DNA from: Pantoea sp. alder81
GTDB taxonomy: Bacteria > Pseudomonadota > Gammaproteobacteria > Enterobacterales > Enterobacteriaceae
DNA: 64,000 bases
NCBI RefSeq assembly: GCF_020179835.1
Contig: NZ_JAIUDA010000004.1
Span: forward strand, 372,001 to 436,000
Direction of reading: 5' to 3'
Shown here: positions 46,236 to 53,124 of the stretch, one piece after another
Numbering within the stretch: the stretch's first letter is position 1
Layout: each line of letters starts with the position of its first letter
Program-made: the position numbers and the translations under genes
Notes under the pieces: model-generated
The model's database searches: none
The model's input: only the letters and a program-made list of their open reading frames with translations
What the model was told of the DNA's origin: nothing

Positions 46236-47393
46236 ATGCTTACAACAATAATATACCGAAGTCATCTTCGTGATGATGTACCCGTGAACATCCTGCCTGA
46301 TATGGTTGCAAGGGCCAGCCTTCTTAATGCCCGGCACAAGGTAACAGGAATACTGTTGTTCAATGGAACGCACTTCTTCCAAATCCTGGAAGGGCCGGAA
46401 GAAGGTGTACAGCATATTTACGAGCGTATCTGTTCCGATTCACGACATCATAATGTCGTTGAACTGATGCGTGACTATTCGCCCTCACGCCGATTTGGTA
46501 ACCACGGCATGGAATTGTTCGACCTGCGTCAGCATGAAGCAGCCAGTGTTCTGCAGGCGGTACTAGACCGGGGAACGTCCAGATATCGTCTGACCTACGA
46601 TGATCGCGGCCTTCAGTTTCTCCGGACCTTTGTGGAAGCGCGTGAGAAAGAGAATTACTTTGAAGTGCTGCCTGCTGAATACTGGGATTTTGTTCCGGGT
46701 AATGAGGCGCCACCTGCTGCGTCGGGCGTCTCTTTCAGACCTGTTGTTGATCCGCTTGGACGGGAAGTCACCGCGATTGAAGCCATTCCCGAGATTTTAC
46801 CGGGCGGAGTGACCGTAGAGGAGCGATACCTTCATAATCTCACTGCAGTGATTGAAGCATTGCGCATAGCGGGCGGAACCTGTCCAGATGGAATGACGTT
46901 GTATGTCAGCATCTTGCCCATGACGCTGGTTTCTGTGCCTGATGCTTTCGGGAAACTTGTCAAAGAAATCGAAAGTGCAGGACTCCTGCCAGAGCAAATT
47001 ATACTTGGCGTCAGCGAGACGGAAGTCATCTCCAGTCTTGATGCGTTTAGTGCCGCGGTTCGTCAGCTTAAGCAGGCTGGCATCAGCCTGTCCATTGATA
47101 ACTTTGGTGACGGTTCTGCCGGCCTTTCACTTCTCGCATACGTTCAGCCTGACCGTATTCGTGTCGGTGCCAGCATTGTGCGCAATATTCATCAAAGTGG
47201 TCCTAAACAGGCTGTGGTGCAGGCTGTGATACGTTGCTGCTCAGCCCTTGAAATCAAGGTGATCGTTGCAGGCATTGAGCGTCCCGAAGAGTGGATGTGG
47301 CTTGAAGCGGCGGGTGTCATTGATTTCCAGGGCAGTCTGTTCTCGTCTGAAGGCGCGGTAGTGGCCTGGCCGGAAATCCGCGAAGCTATCTGA
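46236..47393 (+). CDS. bluF: BLUF-EAL blue-light sensor protein
   Basis: 385 aa from ATG 46236 with GGAG 5 nt upstream. Residues 1-95 are a BLUF domain, with FAD-site residues Tyr7, Asn31 and Gln49 in YRSHLRDD and LFNGTHFFQILEGPEE. An EAL-like domain follows from about 140. Its catalytic motifs are altered: EAI for EAL and DNFGDGSAG in place of DDFGTGYS, so c-di-GMP hydrolysis is not expected. In E. coli BluF antagonises the repressor BluR to induce ycgZ-ymgABC. A homologue of BluR is not in the window; two AriR-like genes flank this locus. Confidence 0.92.
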   Translation: MLTTIIYRSHLRDDVPVNILPDMVARASLLNARHKVTGILLFNGTHFFQILEGPEEGVQHIYERICSDSRHHNVVELMRDYSPSRRFGNHGMELFDLRQHEAASVLQAVLDRGTSRYRLTYDDRGLQFLRTFVEAREKENYFEVLPAEYWDFVPGNEAPPAASGVSFRPVVDPLGREVTAIEAIPEILPGGVTVEERYLHNLTAVIEALRIAGGTCPDGMTLYVSILPMTLVSVPDAFGKLVKEIESAGLLPEQIILGVSETEVISSLDAFSAAVRQLKQAGISLSIDNFGDGSAGLSLLAYVQPDRIRVGASIVRNIHQSGPKQAVVQAVIRCCSALEIKVIVAGIERPEEWMWLEAAGVIDFQGSLFSSEGAVVAWPEIREAI

Positions 47394-47496
47394 CATTAGG
47401 GTGTTAACGTGCATGGCTGTGATCATCTAAATCTTATAAAGCGCCCGATGCAGAACCAAGAATAAATAAAGTGATCTCACATTCTTCTACTCAAGG

Positions 47497-47521
47497 GCCG
47501 CATCTCTTTGCGGCTTTTTTC
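47497..47521 (+). terminator. Terminator downstream of bluF
   Basis: GCCGCA-tctctt-TGCGGC followed by TTTTTT, about 100 bp after the bluF stop. Confidence 0.85.
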
Positions 47522-47583
47522 ATCTAATTCCAGGACCAGCCATTCTTTTTTATAGAAAGAACAAGGGCGCTTTCCGCTTCGGT

Positions 47584-47710
47584 TGACCTGCTCCCCGTTG
47601 ATTAATACACCGCGATGTTATTCCTGATTATGCCTGGATCATATTCGGGGTCAGGGTCAAACAATCGACATTACTAACTGAAGGTTGTATCTAATACAGG
47701 GGGCAGGTCA
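47584..47710. mobile_element. IS remnant or MITE-like element with terminal inverted repeats
   Basis: The left end reads TGACCTGCTCCCCGTTGATT inward; the right end, on the other strand, reads TGACCTGCCCCCTGTATTAG. The ends match at 12 of the first 14 positions and resemble IS3-family termini. Only about 127 bp lie between, with no open frame. Flanking bases GGT and GGG give no clean target duplication. Confidence 0.6.
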
Positions 47711-47767
47711 GGGCGGCCAGGGGAAACTACATTCATATCAGGATAAATTTAATTATATCATCCATGC

Positions 47768-47791
47768 AAAAAAGCCCCAGTTCACTGAGGC
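47768..47791 (-). terminator. Terminator of the ariR-like gene
   Basis: On the minus strand GCCTCAGT-ga-ACTGGGGC is followed by TTTTTT, about 65 bp beyond the stop of the gene at 47857. Confidence 0.8.
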
Positions 47792-47856
47792 AAATCACGT
47801 TGGTACAAACTTTATCGAGCATCCTTACTCACTGAAAATAAAACACCCTTAGAATT

Positions 47857-48135
47857 TTATATATCGAAATCGTCAGGTGTACTTGACACTACGATTTCAA
47901 GCGCGTTTCTATAAACATCCTGAATCTCAGTATTTCTTTCAGATTCGAGTCTCAGCAAAAGGGCAAGAATAATGTCTTTATTGGTCCCACGACGCTTTTT
48001 TGATACTAACTCACGACGGATATCTCTGATGACTAATCTTTCGCTCAGGAATTGCTCGTCATTAGCCTGGAAATTTTTAAATAGCTGAGACTCGTTGGTC
48101 GCAGTATGTTGCATAAAACGCCTTAACATGGACAT
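47857..48135 (-). CDS. ariR: AriR/YmgB-family small regulator
   Basis: 92 aa. The C-terminal half (NKDIILALLLRLESERNTEI and VYRNALEIVVSSTPDDFD) aligns well with the recalled E. coli YmgB/AriR sequence (NKNIILSLIHSLETTSD...RKTLEIVLRYTADDM). AriR is a small dimeric protein connecting blue light/BluR, acid resistance and biofilm control. bluF lies 460 bp away, matching its regulatory partner in E. coli. Confidence 0.8.
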   Translation of the reverse strand: MSMLRRFMQHTATNESQLFKNFQANDEQFLSERLVIRDIRRELVSKKRRGTNKDIILALLLRLESERNTEIQDVYRNALEIVVSSTPDDFDI

Positions 48136-48689
48136 TAACCTTAGCGGTTAATGATTTAAGTTTGAGGTAATTTAAATAATAAGTTACCGATGTAAGTGAA
48201 CGCCAAAGCAACACTTACAAAGTTGATGGGACACATCACTCGATGGAAGCGGAGGTTTAACCGCAATGCAAACTTATACAGCTTTCTGAAAGATGCACAA
48301 TATTATATTTGTCAGTTTTCAGGATTAATAGTGTATACACAATGCACCTTTAAAATTGGTCGATTTTACTGAATTAAAATATCACATTTATTCAACAGTT
48401 TATGTTGAATTTACTTTTCATGTCATTGTATTTGAACAAAATTAATGAATAAATTTATTTTATTTTTATCTTTGTTACTTGTACAAGAATTCGTTTGGTT
48501 TTATCAGGAGTTTGTTTTCACCAGAATTATTTTCAAGGACAAACAGTGAGGCTGAGTTAACCTTGAAGTTTTTCCTAAAGTCACTATCTTTTTTCAAAAA
48601 TCCAGCTAAATATAGTTTGAAAGCAAGCTGGAGAAGCAATGAAAGCACTCACTTTAGATGTGGGATTCTTCACCACCTAAATCAAGAGA
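48136..48689. other. AT-rich region, no supported gene
   Basis: Very AT-rich, the typical upstream region of an H-NS-silenced or light-controlled gene. A 13-codon frame at 48639-48680 (MKALTLDVGFFTT) has GGAG before it, but is followed directly by the next frame and is not called. Confidence 0.4.
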
Positions 48690-48950
48690 TTGGCTGTACT
48701 ACATCAGACAGGTTTATCACTCCCCGAAGTAAAGTTACAAATTGATGACATATTGAAAAGCATCAAAAGCGTAATTGGGGATGACAAGAAGCAGCACGAT
48801 CAGGCATGGGCCGGCATCATTGAAGTGCTAGATATTCTGAATGTAAACAAAGCTCATCCTAAATGGATGACAATTATAAAATATGCCAGGTACAGAATCA
48901 GAAGTCGCATTCAGACCGCAGTTTATTCTCCCCGTCGCTTCAGTCGTTAA
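48690..48950 (+). CDS. Hypothetical protein
   Basis: 86 aa with a TTG start and AAGAGA just upstream, so the start is uncertain. The sequence looks protein-like: a helical part (LPEVKLQIDDILKSIKSVIG, then AWAGIIEVLDILNVN) and a basic C-terminus (YRIRSRIQTAVYSPRRFSR). Not recognised. A stop in the same frame just upstream (48678) may mean that a longer gene was cut. Confidence 0.4.
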   Translation: MAVLHQTGLSLPEVKLQIDDILKSIKSVIGDDKKQHDQAWAGIIEVLDILNVNKAHPKWMTIIKYARYRIRSRIQTAVYSPRRFSR

Positions 48951-49087
48951 TTATTAACACTACTTTATTTCAGACTGGTCATAGAGTGATGAAGTCCTGT
49001 CATCAATTTATGGTTTTATTACAATTACCTTACGTATACAACCTCTGCTCAAATAACAACAGCTTCAAATGATTACAGAGGAGCGTT

Positions 49088-49204
49088 TTGACTACACTCA
49101 CACCATAGCAGGAAAAATTCTGCCGCGAATACCTTTTCGGCCTTAATGCCTCTCAATCTGCAAGTCGTGCAGGGATGTCGTTCAGGCGTGTGGGGAGGCG
49201 ATAA
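49088..49204 (+). pseudogene. Phage terminase small subunit, N-terminal remnant
   Basis: TTG 49088 with GAGGAG upstream reads LTTLTP, an in-frame TAG, then QEKFCREYLFGLNASQSASR and AGMSFRR before a stop at 49202. This is the helix-turn-helix start of terminase small subunits (TPKQEKFCxEYLxDLNAxQAAIRAGYS). The TAG stands where a Lys codon is usual. The rest of the gene is gone. It marks a deleted prophage. Confidence 0.7.
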
Positions 49205-49264
49205 TTAAGAGGGAAAAGTGGATTTCATTATTATGAACAGTTGGTATCGTTACTTAGTTGATAA

Positions 49265-49292
49265 AGCCCGGCACACAGGCCGGACTTTTTTT
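49265..49292 (+). terminator. Hairpin with T-run, bidirectional
   Basis: AGCCCGGC-acacag-GCCGGACT (one mismatch) followed by TTTTTTT on the plus strand. On the minus strand it directly follows the lipoprotein stop. Confidence 0.65.
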
Positions 49293-49461
49293 AAGACTGT
49301 GGCTGACCGACGGGACCCTGACCCTGTGGACCTCCGGGTACGGATTGCTGGCTTGGTGCATGAGGTCGACCATCCGGACCTACTGCAGGGCCGGGTTCCT
49401 GACAGCCTGCCAGCGTCATCAGACTCGCAATGATGAACATCCCACCTAAAAAGCTCTTCAT
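49291..49461 (-). CDS. 56-aa lipoprotein, Gly/Pro/Gln-rich
   Basis: Start ATG 49461 is preceded by GAGGGGATGTT. Residues 1-20 form a lipoprotein signal (MKSFLGGMFIIASLMTLAGC, lipobox LAGC, Cys20). The mature part is about 36 residues rich in Pro, Gly and Gln (QEPGPAVGPDGRPHAPSQ and GGPQGQGPVG). Aspartate is not at +2 after the Cys, so outer-membrane sorting is expected. Function unknown. A hairpin follows. Confidence 0.72.
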   Translation of the reverse strand: MKSFLGGMFIIASLMTLAGCQEPGPAVGPDGRPHAPSQQSVPGGPQGQGPVGQPQS

Positions 49462-49622
49462 AACATCCCCTCAAGAATTCAGGCAACCCAATGTTGCTTA
49501 CCAAGCCTGGTCATATCTGCGGGCATATGAAAGCGAAGCCGTAAAACTAAATACGCTTTACTGCCAATGAGTTCTGATAAAACGCCCTTAACACACTTGC
49601 TCAACCTCAGAGAATGCAATTA

Positions 49623-49638
49623 CTGTATGTATATACAG
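49623..49638. promoter_or_regulatory. LexA box
   Basis: CTGTATGTATATACAG matches the enterobacterial LexA consensus CTGT-N8-ACAG (TATATATA core) with one change in the core. It sits 21 nt before the ATG of the next gene, with a TTGCTC -35-like element upstream. Confidence 0.88.
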
Positions 49639-49659
49639 TTAAATTTGGGGGGCACAAAT

Positions 49660-49893
49660 ATGCCCCGTGACTATGAAATTATGATCGCGTTCAGGCTGGC
49701 AGTAAAACGTGATTGCGCTGGCCGCTACACCGTAAGCACACTCGACTTTGTGAAAGAGCTGGATCGTCTTAACTGGCGTTATTCGTTACGTGCCGCTAAC
49801 AGGTGGATCGAGATGCACACGACTACGTTCAGGGATATTTCCGTTCAGGAAGGCGAAGAGAGGGTTTTCCAGGTGTTTAATCCAAACGGATAA
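49660..49893 (+). CDS. LexA-controlled 77-aa protein, function unknown
   Basis: ATG 49660 with GGGGGG about 8 nt upstream; a longer frame includes the LexA box and is rejected. The sequence (MPRDYEIMIAFRLAVKRD, then STLDFVKELDRLNWRYSLRA and NRWIEMHTTTFRDISVQEGE) has a compact mixed helix/strand pattern that could be winged-helix-like. Similar small SOS-controlled proteins occur in enterobacterial mobile DNA (recollection). Because a perfectly placed LexA box lies in its promoter, it is expected to be induced by DNA damage. Close to the terminase remnant. Confidence 0.75.
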   Translation: MPRDYEIMIAFRLAVKRDCAGRYTVSTLDFVKELDRLNWRYSLRAANRWIEMHTTTFRDISVQEGEERVFQVFNPNG

Positions 49894-49928
49894 AACCAGA
49901 GTGAGAGTAATTTCGATAAGAGATGCAG

Positions 49929-49966
49929 AAAAAAAAGCATGAACCAACTTTGAATCCAGTTCATGC
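49929..49966 (-). terminator. Terminator of the 30-aa membrane peptide gene
   Basis: On the minus strand GCATGAAC ... GTTCATGC (perfect 8-bp stem) is followed by TTTTTTTT. Confidence 0.75.
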
Positions 49967-50012
49967 AGAGTGCTGACTACTCATTTTTATTTGCCCGCCC
50001 TGATGCGTCGAG

Positions 50013-50105
50013 TCACCATGGCGTGGGTCCCCATTGGGTTTGTACCAGAAACACAATCACCAGAACCAGTAAAGCGGTGACCGCCGGTATGATCAGGTAT
50101 CGCAT
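50013..50105 (-). CDS. 30-aa single-helix membrane peptide
   Basis: Start ATG 50105 has AGGAGA 7 nt upstream. The peptide is MRYLIIPAVTALLVLVIVF followed by LVQTQWGPTPW: one transmembrane helix with a short polar C-terminal tail, N-terminus basic. It is too short for ordinary gene calling. A perfect terminator lies just downstream, making a compact transcription unit. It could regulate a membrane protein or be a type I-like toxic peptide; there is no evidence for either. Confidence 0.6.
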   Translation of the reverse strand: MRYLIIPAVTALLVLVIVFLVQTQWGPTPW

Positions 50106-50534
50106 ATTCAATCTCCTGTCTGTCCACAAGGATTTGAATTGATGAAAACCCCCCCCCGTATTCATCACCAACCGCTCAATGGCACCGGCGGTATGCAGCA
50201 AGACACGACATCAGGCTGCTGGCCAGTTGGTCATCGCTGAAATCACTGACGCTGCCGTACTGATGATTCTCCACGGAGCACGACATTTTTTATCCAGCGT
50301 TGCAACACAGGCTTTTTGCTCATTAAGCGTAGTGCAGGTCTTCATGGACCAAAAGCGTAGCGCGGATCATGATCCAAGACGGGCTGCTTATTCAGGTTGA
50401 TTCAATTGAGGATGTGAGCGTCGTAGGGCGGGAAGAGATGAAGTTAACGCTTATCCTTGGTATTTTGAAGCCGTAATAAGCTGTAAGCATTTAGGCCTCC
50501 TGCTGAAACTTTAGCTGAGGATCTGAACTGACCC
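50106..50534. other. Region with decayed coding traces
   Basis: Minus-strand fragments such as MKTCTTLNEQKACVATLDKK (ending in a stop near 50218) and short frames on the other strand look like broken genes. None has a ribosome binding site or a known family. Not called. Confidence 0.3.
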
Positions 50535-50713
50535 TTAAGGTTTGTCGATGCGAGAAGCATTCAGATGCGCGCTATCGCCTTTGCCATAGACTTTACCGCT
50601 CACTCGCACTTTGTCTTCGGCACTGTACGTTTTGCCCGCTTCAAATCCGCTTTTTCGGCATAAGCCCCGAAGCTCAAAGGCAACATCACTGCAATCCAGG
50701 CAACTTTATTCAT
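50535..50713 (-). pseudogene. Small exported protein with frameshift
   Basis: ATG 50713 starts MNKVAWIAVMLPLSFGAYAE, a good signal peptide. After about 23 codons the frame breaks. In the next frame the sequence continues EAGKTYSAEDKVRVSGKVYG then KGDSAHLNASRIDKP and stops at 50535. The total length of 179 nt is one short of a multiple of three, so one base was lost near GCGGATTTGAAG. The original would be a ~59-aa periplasmic protein, perhaps OB-fold-like. Confidence 0.65.
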
Positions 50714-50893
50714 TTCATTCTCTATTGATGTGTCTTCAGGTGTAAGCCTGGCGCAGTGCCTGGAAAGCAAACGTAACGGGTGTGAAATAAATCTAAACCT
50801 AAGCGTAGCGCGTCTGGGTTTAAGAACTCTTATCTCAAGATTTATGGTCGGGAACGTTCACAGTATCGGTTTTTTTTACGACGATTTCCCGCC

Positions 50894-51035
50894 AGCAAAA
50901 CCGGTGACCTCGGATGAGGTGGCAGATAAGAGAGCCTTGCTGCGCCTGCCTGCGCAGATGGCAGCGCATTAATCGGGTTTACATAACAGGCCGTCCGGAA
51001 GGGCGGCCTGAATCCTTTCCGCAAAACTCCTCCAA
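50894..51035 (+). pseudogene. Duplicated 3' end of a gluconate-type dehydrogenase cytochrome c gene
   Basis: Encodes AKPVTSDEVADKRALLRLPA and QMAAH, almost the same as the last 25 residues of the cytochrome at 42651. It is followed by the same stop, spacer and AGGCCG/CGGCCT hairpin. The match runs from about 50894 to 51035 against 42573-42712. Upstream of it the sequence is unrelated. It is the left-over end of a second dehydrogenase operon or a recombination scar. Confidence 0.85.
50988..51009 (+). terminator. Duplicated dehydrogenase-operon terminator
   Basis: AGGCCG-tccggaaggg-CGGCCT, a copy of the hairpin at 42667-42688. Confidence 0.55.
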
Positions 51036-51223
51036 AATCCTACCCCGAAATAATGGTTTAATTGCGGCAAACGGATTCCCCATTTTTCAAAGCAGGAGCG
51101 TTTTCTCGCAATGATTTACCCATTTGCGCGTAAAGCCTCGCCCAATCGGACGGGGATATAAGCGCGGTAACTGCGTAACATCCGTTGAGCCCCTTACATA
51201 ATGCGCCGTAGAATGTAAGATCT

Positions 51224-52345
51224 ATGAAACGCGCATACAAATACAGATTCTATCCAACACCCGAACAAGCCGAATTACTGGCGAAAACGTTCGGGTGTGT
51301 GCGTTTCGTGTATAACAGCATTTTGCGCTGGCGCACTGATGCCTATTACCAACGCCAGGAAAAAATCAGCTATGCGCAAGCAGACAAGCGACTAACCGCC
51401 ATCAAGAAAGACTCGGAATTAGCCTGGCTAAATGACGTTTCCGCCGTGGCGCTACAACAAGCCGTTCGCAACCAGCAAAGCGCCTTTGCAAACTTCTTTG
51501 CCGGACGCGCCAAATATCCCGTATTCAAAACCAAACGGCATAAGCAGGCAGCGACTTTCACAAATGCCGCGTTTAAATACCGTGACGGCGCGTTATTCAT
51601 GGCGAAAAGCAAAACCCCGCTAGATGTGCGTTGGTCGCGCCCGCTGCCGTCTGTGCCTTCCAGCGTCACAATCAGCAAAGACGCGGCTGGGCGTTATTTC
51701 GTTTCATGCCTTTGCGATTTTGAACCCGCATCACTGCCAGTCACCGCTAAGACGGTTGGCATTGATGTTGGCTTAAAAGATTTGTTCGTCACTGACTCAG
51801 GATTCAAAACCGGCAATCCCCGCCACACCGCTAAATATGCGAAGCGACTAGCCCTGCTACAGCGCCGTTTGAGCAAAAAACAAAAAGGCTCAAAGAACCG
51901 CGCCAAAGCCCGTGCAAAAGTCGCCCGCATCCACGCGAAGATTTCCGATTGCCGTCTGGATGGGCTGCACAAGCTATCCCGCAAACTGATTAACGAAAAC
52001 CAAGTTGTTTGCGTCGAATCCCTGAAAGTAAAAAACATGATCCGCAACCCGTCACTATCCAAAGCAATAGCGGATGCGGGCTGGGGCGAATTTGTGCGCC
52101 AACTCCAGTACAAAAGCGAGTGGGCTGGACGATCCGTTGTAGCGATTGACCAGTTTTTCCCGTCTACGAAACGTTGTAGTGCGTGCGGCTACACACTGCC
52201 GAAACTGGCGCTTAACGTGCGGTTGTGGACGTGCCCGGGATGCGCGGCAACACATGATCGTGACGTAAACGCCGCGAAGAATATCAAAGCTGCCGGGCTG
52301 GCAGTGTTAGCCCACGGAGTGACTATAAGCCCTGCCGCCGCTTAG
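51224..52345 (+). CDS. tnpB: TnpB RNA-guided endonuclease
   Basis: 373 aa. N-terminal MKRAYKYRFYPTPEQAELL and FVYNSIL are the TnpB wedge-domain start. The RuvC residues are intact: Asp181 (GIDVGLKD), Glu265 (VVCVESLKVKNM) and Asp347 (HDRDVNAAKNI). Zinc-finger cysteines are at 318, 321, 337 and 340 (CSACG...CPGC). TnpB cuts DNA guided by an RNA from the element's right end and helps keep the element in place. Seems complete and active. GC content similar to neighbours. Confidence 0.92.
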   Translation: MKRAYKYRFYPTPEQAELLAKTFGCVRFVYNSILRWRTDAYYQRQEKISYAQADKRLTAIKKDSELAWLNDVSAVALQQAVRNQQSAFANFFAGRAKYPVFKTKRHKQAATFTNAAFKYRDGALFMAKSKTPLDVRWSRPLPSVPSSVTISKDAAGRYFVSCLCDFEPASLPVTAKTVGIDVGLKDLFVTDSGFKTGNPRHTAKYAKRLALLQRRLSKKQKGSKNRAKARAKVARIHAKISDCRLDGLHKLSRKLINENQVVCVESLKVKNMIRNPSLSKAIADAGWGEFVRQLQYKSEWAGRSVVAIDQFFPSTKRCSACGYTLPKLALNVRLWTCPGCAATHDRDVNAAKNIKAAGLAVLAHGVTISPAAA

Positions 52346-52403
52346 TGCGGAGCAGGCTAGTTACTGTGATGTGGGAATCCTCGCCCTTTAGGGCGGGGAG
52401 CAG
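52346..52403 (+). ncRNA. Right-end guide RNA (omega/reRNA) scaffold of TnpB
   Basis: Downstream of tnpB the sequence contains GTGGGAATCCTCGCCCTTTA then GGGCGGGGAG, the classic hairpin at IS605-family right ends (CTCGCCC-ttta-GGGCGGG). The RNA probably begins within the 3' part of tnpB. The natural guide would be the flanking DNA after 52403 (TCAAAGCCCCAGGTCTG...), which belongs to the end of the DUF1348 gene. Confidence 0.7.
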
Positions 52404-52880
52404 TCAAAGCCCCAGGTCTGACAGGCCTGGATGATCGTCCGGACGACGGCCCAGCGGCCAGAAATACTTGCGCTCATTCTCTTTAATCGGCATGTCGTTG
52501 ATGCAGGCGAAACGACGATCCATCAGGCCATCAGCGCCAAACTCCCAGTTTTCATTTCCATAAGAGCGGAACCAATTACCGGAGTCATCGTGCCATTCGT
52601 AAGCGTAGCGGACGGCGATGCGGTTACCGCCAAACGCCCACAGCTCTTTAATCAGACGGTACTCATGCTCTTTTTTCCATTTACGGTCGAGGAAACCCTG
52701 TGCCTCTTCGCGATTGTTGGCGAACTCTGCGCGGTTACGCCATTTGGTGTCCAGTGAGTAAGCCAGAGCCACTTTTGCAGCATCGCGGGTGTTCCAGCCG
52801 TCTTCAGCCAGACGGACTTTCTCAATGGCCGTTTCCAATGTGAAAGGAGGGAGCGGTGGACGAACTTGTGAATCAGTCAT
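52404..52880 (-). CDS. DUF1348 / SnoaL-like protein
   Basis: 158 aa. [20 protein letters not shown] followed by [10 protein letters not shown], then [20 protein letters not shown] and [20 protein letters not shown] are highly characteristic of DUF1348, an NTF2-fold family. GGAG-like sequence precedes the start. Members often sit beside a TetR repressor and are induced by electrophiles or oxidants (recollection). Here a TetR-type operator (53107-53124) and a decayed tetR lie upstream. The TnpB element abuts its stop codon. Confidence 0.88.
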   Translation of the reverse strand: MTDSQVRPPLPPFTLETAIEKVRLAEDGWNTRDAAKVALAYSLDTKWRNRAEFANNREEAQGFLDRKWKKEHEYRLIKELWAFGGNRIAVRYAYEWHDDSGNWFRSYGNENWEFGADGLMDRRFACINDMPIKENERKYFWPLGRRPDDHPGLSDLGL

Positions 52881-52936
52881 GGTAAAACTCCTGTAAATTT
52901 CGGTTTAGGCTAAAAATCGTTCTCGTCACACAGGAC

Positions 52937-53097
52937 TCAGTGAGAGACCTGTTCCAGCAAAATTTTCGCAACTTCTCTCGCCACTTTTGAAGCCTCGACC
53001 AGAAGACTCAGATCGGTGGCATCAATGCCATTTTGATCAGTAAACCTTTCAGCAAATTCCGGGATTCTCCTTCTGTACTGCTGGGCTTCTTGTCTGT
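52937..53097 (-). pseudogene. Decayed second TetR regulator gene
   Basis: Reads RIPEFAERFTDQNGIDATDL then SLLVEASKVAREVAKILLEQ and a stop. The first part mirrors KILTTAEQLIYQNGIHAMGM of the intact TetR at 53578-54153. The last part mirrors its C-terminus (ARDIAKLMLERA). About 140 internal codons are missing, the start codon is changed to ACA, and a frameshift lies near codon 10. The upstream operator copy is intact. It is a deleted paralogue. Confidence 0.75.
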
Positions 53098-53106
53098 GGC
53101 TTAAAG

Positions 53107-53124
53107 GTAGAACGATCGTTCTAC
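53107..53124. promoter_or_regulatory. TetR-type operator upstream of the DUF1348 gene
   Basis: GTAGAACGATCGTTCTAC is a perfect 18-bp palindrome. It shares both arms (GTAGAA / TTCTAC) with the site in front of the intact tetR at 54163-54180. It is 10 nt before the former start of the decayed tetR copy and about 230 bp upstream of the DUF1348 start. Confidence 0.82.

Larger units (their letters stand above)
51224..52403 (+). mobile_element. IS200/IS605-type TnpB-only element
   Basis: Consists of tnpB and a right-end hairpin region ending around 52403, directly against the stop codon of the convergent DUF1348 gene. The left end could not be fixed; GCCTCGCCCAATCGGACGGGG near 51139-51159 may be part of it. 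No tnpA transposase is present, so it needs help in trans to move. Confidence 0.75.

Noticed and set aside
48479..48745. 88-codon TTG-start frame in the AT-rich stretch
   Set aside because: No site, low-complexity Phe/Ser/Lys-rich product, overlapping the better frame at 48690.
49218..49433. Plus-strand frame over the lipoprotein
   Set aside because: The minus-strand lipoprotein has a site, signal peptide and lipobox; the plus frame runs through a terminator hairpin.
50200..50360. 46-codon minus-strand frame (MKTCTTLNEQKACVATLD...)
   Set aside because: No ribosome binding site and no family; looks like decayed coding sequence only.
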